The notes under the pieces: model-generated
What the model was told of the DNA's origin: nothing
What the model saw: the letters and a program-made list of their open reading frames with translations, nothing else
The model's database searches: none
Position numbers and translations under genes: made by a program
NCBI GenBank assembly: GCA_963169105.1
Contig: OY720641.1
Span: 4,851,258-4,915,257, forward strand
From: Ceriagrion tenellum
Lineage: Eukaryota; Arthropoda; Insecta; Odonata; Coenagrionidae
Length of the DNA stretch: 64,000 bases
Reading direction: 5' to 3'
Shown here: piece by piece, positions 55,771-64,000 of the stretch
Numbering within the stretch: the stretch's first letter is position 1
Layout of the letters: every line of letters begins with the position of its first letter

Positions 55771-58689
55771 AGAAAGTATAAGCTAAATTTGACATATTAA
55801 TGATTCGCCCACCTCTTAATGATGTTTCGCTCTTATTCCTCCCATTTATGTGTCTCCACAGCAGGTGTCCTCAATGGAACTGTTGCTACGGCTAGTCCTG
55901 CATTACTTAGAATGTTTTGTTAGGATACGCATAGAGTATCAATCCAAGCCTTCAAAATAGGGGAGCTATGAAATTGCACGAATCCTATTATTTAAAATGA
56001 CTGAACATATGAAAAAATCGTTATTTTTTATGATACTAATACCTTTCTCTTCCAATTACCTACTCTTTACGAAGGAGCATTTCCCTCAAAGTAAGGATAA
56101 TTCCTTAGCCTACACTGCAATTATAATCGAGGACGACTGAATTCGAGTATTTTTCGTTGTCGTCGATACTTCTAGGTGACCTCCGATTCAACGCCAGGGA
56201 GTGGTCAAAGAATCGATCTACAATTCATTTACCACTCACGTGTCCAGAAGGAAATGGATATTCTCAAGTTGTACTCCGGGCGCGACCTTGAATACTAATT
56301 TTCGCGTGATTCTGGTCTCAAACTCCATCGCCCCTCAAGGAATCAATGCCAGGAGGAACGAAAAATTGGACTTAAGTCTCGAATCTTTCGATTACTAGGA
56401 AATCACAGTAATTTTTACAATCCTTGCGTCGATATGAACGAAATGTTAAAAAATGAACCAGTTCAATGTACATTTTCCTATCTTACAATCAATATTTTTA
56501 AAATAATGATTATAAGTAATTGTTAATGAAAATATGTATGAAAAACTGGCATTAAAATCACGTTACTCTTGGATCTCAGTCTATACCAATGGCGAATTCG
56601 ATTAGTAGTCACAAAAATACACCAACCAAATCCAATGGATCGTTTTTTTCAAGGATACGACGCGATGACAGTTCAATGTGCTCCTTAAGATGTTGCTCGC
56701 GAAATGAGCAAAGTTCTGGAAGAATTCTTTTTGGAAATTTTGGAATGTTTTTAAGTGCTGGACATGAATAGTATTTTAGATAGACGAAAAAATAGTCTTA
56801 AAAATAGGAAAATATACATCATCACCGACAATCATCAATCAAAATAGTGCATTCACTTGGTTAGGCTTATGTTTACTGAGTCTCACCGAACGTACGCGGC
56901 AGCGCTGAAATGGAAGAATTCGCCCACCCGTGGTTTTCCAACGAAGTTGCTTCACGCCAAAGACACACAGTGTAAAAAATACAGACAAAAATTCTTACAT
57001 TCCCGCAATTAATAACACAGTACCATTTTGTAGATGGTCAACCACTATATTCACCCGTTTTCCAATCTCTGTAATTAACCTTGGCCAAGTTTGCCCTCTG
57101 TGCTTAGGTTTAGAGAGACAAATTAGATTAGCACTCTGCAAATGGCATGTTTTTATCACTAATTAAAATTATAACAAAATATGGAAAAAATAGTGACAGT
57201 ATTTATTTCAAAGGAAAGTAATGATTGTATTACTAGCATTTTTATTGGCTATGTCTCAGACTGCACTCGACTCGTTCCGTTGTTAGGGTACGCAGTTTTT
57301 AAGTTTACTGAATTACCCAAGTGTAGAATAATATTGGTAAAATGGTGAAATGTGTCAACGATTTCGTGCCAAGCTTGAAATAGAGTTCTCAAACAGTTTT
57401 TGACAAAACCAACATGACTGATAACGAATTATCTTGAGGTTCATGACCGATATGAGGAAGAGGAAAAAAGACATATTTGGTCAAGGATTTAGAATTTCTC
57501 ATGGTAGGAGCAATGAGGCAGATCATAAAACTAATCCCAACATCACGACCTGATAAGGACAGCAAGGGTGACCTGGATATAAACCTCGGAGGGATATTTT
57601 TTTTAGTGACGACTTGCTTTCGACTGTATGAAGAACCGAAAAAATGCCTTTTATATGTCAGGATTTATTCATTTTCATTTTGACGATTGAACCGCTCTAA
57701 TTTCACTCGAATATATTTCCTTGTAATTTATTCTTAAATGTTTTAATGATAAATTTAAGGAAATATTTTCATTCAGCCTTGAGAATTTAAAAAATTCACA
57801 TCTTTTTCTTTTTTATCCGGCTGGCGTTGTTTATATCCGAGTGAATAGGTTAATAGAACTGGTTTTGCAGCCTTCGAGGCACAGCCCACGAGTGGTGAGC
57901 AGAATACGGATAGTTTCGTTGCTTCCCGTTTAAGAGGGAGAATTATTCGTGAAAAGCGAACTTCATATATATATGTATAATAGGCGAATAGGCAGTTCTG
58001 TTATGCACGCATGTTAAATAGGGTCTTTTTGTTATTATATAGAGAGAACGCGAGCATTTTCACTATAATGTTTATGTTTCTGATAGCTCCAAGCTTCCAG
58101 TTTAGTAGGCAGGGAACTATGTTAGTTGAGATGACAGATTCCACCTTGTTTTCTTCAGTTGAACAGTACGCCAGGTGAAATTCCACGACAAACTCATTAC
58201 TGTTCAAAGGTAATGAGATGTTACTTCTTCATATTGTTGCTAATTAACATAAATACAAGTGATGTATATATTTTTAAAGCTTTTGCCGAATTGAACCAGT
58301 TTTCCGCTGATATTTTCCTCATCGATTGCTTCTACTTACCAGCCTTAGTAAACCAGCGAATGACAGCATGTGAATCAATTGGGGGCAATATTTGGAGTGA
58401 GGGCTCTTAATGAGGTCCATGATACACATTTTGAAAATTGATATGTGAGTGAACAATTTTCCAACAGCAATATTTTCAAAGTCGCATATTCCTTGTCGGA
58501 AAACCTATGAGTTTACTGACATCATACAGTTTTTTTCTCTCACCGTAACTATGCAACAAATTAAACAGTAAGTGTGCTTTATTCGGCGAACGTACTTATG
58601 GATAGTTGTGTAATAACAAATTTTTAAATTTTATAATAAAATTATAGTTGTAACCAGTACTTTTTCGAAGCCATCTTAGTAAATACGCT
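55771..58689. other. No gene recognised
   Basis: Frames up to 83 codons, none recognised; no repeats found. Confidence 0.4.
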
Positions 58690-58865
58690 AAAGGAGAGAT
58701 TGATGCCATACCATTCACTTGAACTGATCTTTATTGGGAGATCGAATATCGGTCATGTCAAATGATTTGTAGATGGCAAAATTCTTCCCCGTTAATGTAT
58801 GTTATTAAACCCTTACGCCCGACAGCATGTGGCATTTCATTTGAACAACCACGAATAAAGAATGA
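58690..58865 (+). mobile_element. Decayed tRNA-derived SINE
   Basis: Aligns with 55588-55770: AAGGAGAGATTGATGCC, TTGGGAGATCGAATATCGGT (decayed B box), CATGTCAAATGATTTG, GATGGCAA, and a CATTTCATTTG end. Confidence 0.5.
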
Positions 58866-60054
58866 TTGTATCTTCTATAATTTGTTGAAGAGGAAGCTTA
58901 TTAGGCGATGATTTTTAATAACTCTGACTAGGTTCCACAAAATTAGACTGTATATGTGTATTATATTTATTGCAAAGTGTACAGTATATGTACCCTGTGT
59001 TTCTAAGTTTTCTTCGTGTGCTTGATGCGAACGTGCCTCTATGATGCAAGGTGAGGGGCGAGGGGGGCGTGTCTCTGGTCCGCTCCTCCCTAGCCTCCCT
59101 CCGAGGGCCCCATTCCCATCCTAATAGGCCCTAATTGGGCGCGATCTTCTATTGTTTCGCCCGCGAGGGATAATGAGGGTCCCGTTCCGCCCCGGGCATC
59201 CTCTTAATTTCGGGACGACGCGACCGGAAGTGGTCCCTTTAGAGCGAAGGGGTGGGTGGGGCACGGAGAATGAATGCCCGGGACGACTCATTCAGGATCG
59301 AGGAGGGATGGGGTCAGCGGTGTGTTGAAAGCTTTTTCGGGGAGACAATTATTTTTTTGTTCAGGTGCATTCAAGCGACCGGCGCAGGTACAAGTATTCG
59401 TCCAGACGTGAAATCCAACTCCGCTTCTCTTAACTTTCCTCCGCGTGATAAACTCCCTTTGCACGCCTGTCTAGACATAATTGCCACAGTGCGGTTTGCC
59501 GGCATTCGTTAAATCAGGGATGGATAACATTGGGCGGACGAGATTGAAAATGAAATTCTTAGGGGGCGATTAGTGACGCCAATAATTTAAATGGCAACAC
59601 GATTACAAGCTCTGTTTTATGCTCAAGTATATTTATTTCCATTGAATGTTTATATTTTAACATTGAATGCCAATTATGTTTATGTTATATGTCTTTTATT
59701 TTGTTGTAATTTTTGCATATTAGGGTACCTTTAATTTAAATTACTATAAGTTTTTTATCATTTTGCATATTAACCTTGTTTTCAAAGCTGTACATTACGT
59801 GATTGCCCCCGTGATTTACGGTCACAGAGTGCATCCCAAATGGGTGGCCAAGAAGCTAGAAGTCGTATTGCATGTGCTATCTCTTTACACATATGTTGCT
59901 AAAGAGTTTAAGTAGTAGGAGAGTGAAATATTTTATAATATTGGGCGTTCCACAATTAGTTGACTGTAAGAGCTATTATGGAGATTCGTCCCCTGCGAAA
60001 ATCTCCACTTTTAGGGGGTACAATGCTGCCATTAGCGGCTAGAAACTCAACATA
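58866..60054. other. No gene recognised; GC-rich island at 59040-59270
   Basis: The island includes ACCGGAAGTGG (ETS-like, near 59221), CCTAATAGGCCCTAATTGGG (homeobox-like TAAT cores) and CTATTGTTTCG (Sox-like). It contrasts sharply with its AT-rich surroundings and may be a promoter or enhancer. The 86-codon frame at 59252-59512 is unrecognised. Confidence 0.3.
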
Positions 60055-60872
60055 TTAATATGCGGAGGACTGAGCGGTATGAAGATAAACGGAGATGAAA
60101 TAAGCGTGCTCCGCTTCACAGATAATATCGCTGTCAGGGCTGAAAATCGTGATGGTTTTCATACGTCACTAAACGCAATGGACCAAGTTTTCCCAGAATG
60201 CAACATGAAAATATGTAAGGCGAAGACAAAAACCCTAGTATACGGTGGATAAAAGCTAAATGCACATGTTAAAAAATCCTTGTATATAGAAGAGATAAGT
60301 TGAATGCAGAAGTCACACAGAGAGGAGAGATATTAGAGGAAGTGGATTCCTTCATCCATCGCAGAAGTACCATGACTCGGGACGGAAGACGTTCATGGGA
60401 CATCAGGCGAGGAATATCCCAAGCTAAGAAGCCGTTTATGGTGAAAAAACAACTGCTGTGCTTAAAAAAGATAAGACTACAAACCAGGAAACAGTAAGTG
60501 AAAATATTCGTGTTGAGCGTAGCATTCTATGGATCGGAAGCATGGACCATAGGAAAAGCTGAACAGAAAAGAATAGAAACCTTCGAAACCTGGTGCTGAA
60601 GGAAGATGCTGAAGAGAAAATGGACGGACAACAGAAGAAAATAATGGATTGGACTCATTCTAAGACACAATGAATTTGTGAAGAACACAATTGATGATAA
60701 AATAGAGGGATAAGTCCCCAGAGGAGGAGGACCCAGTCTGAATAAGTTCACGGACCAAATATAGCGGAAGGTACATTGAAAGAGCTACCCGGAAGTGAAG
60801 GGACCTTAGCATTAGATAGGGTAGTGTGGAGGGCTGCAGTGTTAGGATTGGACGGCCAGTGAAGATGAATAT
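60055..60872 (+). mobile_element. RTE-like LINE, palm to 3' end, badly decayed
   Basis: The only copy of the GGTTGACTGCAG family here that reaches the catalytic region: GGLSGMKINGDEISVLRFTD then NIAVRAENRDGF, where the FADD motif has become FTDN. Next come KICKAKTKTLVYGG, EEVDSFIHRRSTMTRDGR, a damaged FYGSEAWTIGKAEQKR.ETF.TWC block in other frames, and a C terminus. It ends TGGAGGGCTGCAGTGTTAGG, the family 3' end in plus orientation. The minus frame 60751-60527 is antisense. Inactive because the catalytic motif is lost and stops are frequent. Confidence 0.8.
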
Positions 60873-61565
60873 GCTGTTTGCTAACTGCGTATCTATAAGT
60901 ATCCAAGTGAGGAAATATTATTCCCCTCAGTTACTGGTCAAAATTTTGCGCGTTGTTTGAAACGATTGCTCTAGTCGCCTAGACATAAAAATGCGTAATT
61001 TAATCTTGGCAACATGGTTCTCCGTAAGGGCCCGTGCGCCTGACCACTAAATGTAGAGGGTGTCATAGTATCATTACGGTTGGTACATTCATGGTGAGAA
61101 ATCGCTGCCTGCCACACATTCTCGAGATGGCTAGCAACGTACATGTACATGAATTGTTATGCAATTTTTTTAACAAATTTATTTAGTGGGGAACGGGATG
61201 ATGTTAATGAATTGGTAACTAGCTTCCCACTTCGAGGGATTTGTTCAAAATCAGTTATTGGCGATGATTTTGAACAAGGGAATATCTATCCCCTGTCCGA
61301 CCAACTTAAGGGCATAACTTCGGAGATGAGCGAGACCCATCTCGTGTTTTAAGTAATGTTCTCAAAACGTGTTGAGTGCGATTTCTATTGGACTCAAATT
61401 GTCCATGTAATAAACATTAGCTAATGGAATTCGTTTTTTGCAATTTAATACATATCCTGAGGATGACAAGGTGTTGAATCATATGTAGTAGTAAACAAAA
61501 AATTAAGAAAAATCTATGCTCTAAGTGCTAATTTCCCGAAAATGCTCATTTTATGCATATTTCAA
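60873..61565. other. No gene recognised
   Basis: No repeat or domain-bearing frame seen. Confidence 0.4.
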
Positions 61566-62115
61566 GATAGTTTGAGCGAAATATCATTTCTCCTAGAAAT
61601 CAATTAATTTGGTCTCAGGTTTCAAAAAAAATATCTCACACTAATATGAAAAAATACCAAAATATCAGCCCTTACCGAAGTACTTTCAGAGATTTTTGAC
61701 GAAAAATACCTTCCCTAACATGGGAGACGATAAGTGTATGAACTCCAGAAAGACATTATTTGAAAAATAAAGAATTCCAAACACCTATGTCTCGTCAAAA
61801 CATTCAGTGTGTAGTTTGCATGTTTTCTCAATGAGTTTTCAAGATAAATCATATTGTTACCGCAGTAATTTTTTCAGGGTCACAAAAAATCTTCCGTCGT
61901 GGAGGTTTCAACATATTGCTTGAAAAAAATGTGTCAAGTTAAAGACTTGCAAAGATATTTTTATTGAACTATTTAGAATTTCAGTCTTATGGAAGTGTTA
62001 TTGCATCATTATACATTCAATATTTATTTTATGCTTCGTACAACTGCTGAAATTAAAACGTATTATTTGAACATGTTCTCCATTATGACTAGGGAGCTAT
62101 TTCGCTCAAACTACC
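61566..62115. mobile_element. TIR element, copy A (about 550 bp)
   Basis: Left end TAGTTTGAGCGAAATATCAT, right end TATTTCGCTCAAACTACC: inverted 18-base termini. Internal words CCAAAATATCAGCC, CATGTTTTCTCAATGAG, ACCGCAGTAATTTTTTCAGG and TCTCCATTATGACTAGGGAG recur in copies B and C. No transposase. Superfamily unknown. Confidence 0.75.
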
Positions 62116-62588
62116 ATAAGTAACGTTTTAAAGATTTGTTCTAATGTTTAGCGTCCACTAAAGGTCCACTTTTAGAATTTATTTCTGACTGAGTGACCGT
62201 ATCTACGAGTCGGATCTTTTGGTTGAGTCACTCGCCAGCACAAGTTGCTCCAATGAGCCCCCTTAGAAGTGAAATGAGAATCACCTGCGCGGATCTTAAA
62301 ATAATCTGTGTTAACGCTTTTAAACGCTTCGCTCGCGTCCTTCAAGCGGTTGAAATCTGCCGCCAAATCGGGAAAGGTTCGTAGCGTTGCGTTTCTTGGG
62401 TAAGCATATTAATCAACTTTGCTACCATGTATTCCGAGTCATGATAATACCACTTGAAGGCAAAGAGCAACGCGTGAATATATCTCAGGTAGTTTATGTA
62501 TTTGAACGTATTTATTTTACAGTTGTCCTCGAAGTGCAGGAATTCCAATAGTGCGGTATTTTTAGCGAAATAAAACTTCACCTAGGAG
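62116..62588. other. Unrecognised spacer between element copies
   Basis: The minus strand holds a 79-codon frame (62581-62342, starting MKFYFAKNTALLEFLHFEDN) and a 64-codon frame (62366-62172) that overlap. They read more like protein than most chance frames here, but I do not recognise them. Confidence 0.25.
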
Positions 62589-63690
62589 TAGATGAATTGA
62601 TTCTCATTTTAAAGAAAAATTTGTTACGCTTCCAAAGATTCCAAAATATCAGCCTCTTATTGAACTATTTTCTGAGATTTTTACAGAAAAACGCCAGCAA
62701 TTTTAAATGGGAAATGGTACGTATATGTACTCCAGAGACATACTCGTATCATTTAAAAATAATGAGGAATTTTTAACGCCTATATCTCATCAAAAAATTA
62801 AAAGTATATTGTTTTTATATTTTCTCGATTGTTTCGAAAGTAAGTCACGTTGTCACCGTAGTAACTTTTTCAGAGTTGCAAAAATCTTCCGTTTTGAAGG
62901 AGTTTTAAACGTTCAGTGTGAAAAAAATGAGTGAAATTGAAGTCCTATATATAGTTGAAATTTTTTTAGCTTTTAAAAAATCTAGTCATAGGGTTTCAAG
63001 GTAGTTTGAGCGAAATATCATTTTGCTTATAAATCAATGAATTTGGTCTCATTTTAAAGAAAAATATCTCACCCTTCTAATGACACCAAAAATTCAACCC
63101 CTTACTACATTACTCTCCTAGATATTTTCCAAAAAATACCGGGCCTTTTACTTGAGAAATGGTACGCGTATGCACTACAGACAGACATAATTTACAAAAT
63201 GAGGTAATTCTAACACTTAGATGTCGTAAAAAATCTAACAGCGTGTAGTTGGTATGTTTTCTCATCCATATTTAAAAATTAATCATATTTTCACCGCAGT
63301 AGGTTCTGGGGTATCACAAAAAACCTTCTGTTTTGACGGAGTTTCAAACGCACCGTGCGAAAAAAATGAGTCAAGTTAAAGAGTTATTTAGATATTTTCA
63401 TTTAATTACTTACTATTTCTGCCATATGAAACTGTATTATTGCGCCATTAATAATGCAGTATTCAATTGATGTGTCCTACAGCTGGTGAAAGTAAAACGT
63501 ATAATTCGAATGTGGTCTCTATTATGACTAGGGAACTATATCGCTCGGACTACCTTAATAGTACGCTGTTGCCTCATTAATAATCACATATTTAATGCAT
63601 GCTTCCTACAGCTACTACTGAAATTAAATTGCTGTGTTCAAATTGGTCTCCATTATGACCAGAGAACTATGTCACGCAAACCACATGAAG
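62589..63690. mobile_element. TIR element, copy B, interrupted by copy C
   Basis: 62589-62999 matches the left and middle part of copy A, starting inside the unit (the first 45 bases are missing). 63555-63690 matches its right part: CATATTTAATGCATGCTTCC, ACTGAAATTAAA, GGTCTCCATTATGACCAGAG. Copy C lies between the two halves. Confidence 0.65.
63000..63554. mobile_element. TIR element, copy C, nested in copy B
   Basis: Left end GGTAGTTTGAGCGAAATATC, right end TATATCGCTCGGACTACC. Complete 555-bp unit, parallel in sequence to copy A. Flanks are TCAA (left) and TTAA (right), possibly a 4-bp duplication with one change. Confidence 0.75.
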
Positions 63691-64000
63691 TAAGTGTATG
63701 TCACAAAGAGAAAGTTCGGGACATGTGCCGTAAATATCAGCAGAACTGAGTTGTCAGTATATCGCCCATCCCAACGTAGAAGATATATTTTTAAGAGTGG
63801 AATGATGCGTGGATGGCAAAGATGTTATAAGACGGAGAACAAGGATCGATATTACCTGAAAAGGAAATCAAAGGAGGGTAGAGGTTGGATAAAAGTGAAT
63901 TTTTGGTGAGTGATAGTGAAAAGGCTCTTTTGACTCGAGACTTAACTTTGCGCCGGTAGTGGTGAAGTTTTCGAATTTGACCGCGTCTCGAGTATTTCAG
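63691..64000. other. No gene recognised
   Basis: One 71-codon basic frame (63694-63909), unrecognised. Confidence 0.35.

Noticed and set aside
1..64000. CRISPR arrays, operons, bacterial or phage genes, rRNA
   Set aside because: No spaced direct-repeat array, ribosome-binding sites, dense coding or rRNA-like sequence; the window is eukaryotic.
1..64000. LTR retrotransposons or endogenous viral genes
   Set aside because: No paired LTRs, protease/integrase motifs or viral protein motifs were seen; reverse transcriptase pieces are all of non-LTR type.

Overview
This window looks like non-coding DNA from an arthropod nuclear genome, most likely an insect with a repeat-rich genome. The evidence is indirect. 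There are 5'-truncated non-LTR retrotransposons of CR1/L2-like and RTE-like type, tRNA-derived SINEs, foldback and TIR-type DNA elements, a pogo-type transposase remnant, microsatellites, and no operons or compact coding density. The species cannot be named from the sequence. I found no intact protein-coding gene in 64 kb. Every recognisable protein segment is a broken transposable-element remnant, and most longer open frames are antisense or low-complexity shadows. The window is therefore intergenic or lies inside a very long intron.

Layout. 0-9 kb: an RTE-like LINE tail cut by the left edge, a 164-bp foldback (4.7 kb), a CR1-like tail (6.1-6.5 kb) and an RTE-like LINE with an (ACAT)n end (8.15-9.0 kb). 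10-18 kb: two hairpin repeats, an exon-like cassette (11.2 kb), CR1-like tails, a pogo-type DNA transposon relic (15 kb), a GC-rich possible regulatory block, and a 372-bp MITE with 25-bp TIRs (16.2 kb). 19-27 kb: LINE tails, one between 53-bp direct repeats (21.4-21.7 kb), a (TA)n tract, a 723-bp TIR element nested in a foldback (24.5-25.5 kb), and two head-to-head CR1-like copies, one split by a SINE (26.1-27.5 kb). 31-37 kb: two inverted dimers of a tRNA-like SINE, further hairpin repeats and another RTE-like tail. 41-45 kb: the best-preserved reverse transcriptase segment (motif LFADD) and a 971-bp TIR element. 46-64 kb: more LINE and SINE tails, a second copy of the exon-like cassette (48.0 kb), a 320-bp foldback (52 kb), a CTCF-like site, and a three-copy TIR element cluster in which one copy has jumped into another (61.5-63.7 kb).

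Three things deserve attention. First, several unrelated short repeats carry the same hammerhead-like arrangement: CTGANNA, a stem-loop, GAAAC, two bases, GTH, then three bases that can pair with the three bases just before the CTGA. The pairing triplets change together between families. Second, an exon-like segment of 83-86 bases with acceptor and donor signals occurs twice, 36.7 kb apart, with flanking matches at conserved spacing. Third, there is layered nesting and inversion of elements that gives a relative chronology. All function assignments rest on reading by eye; no search or alignment was run.
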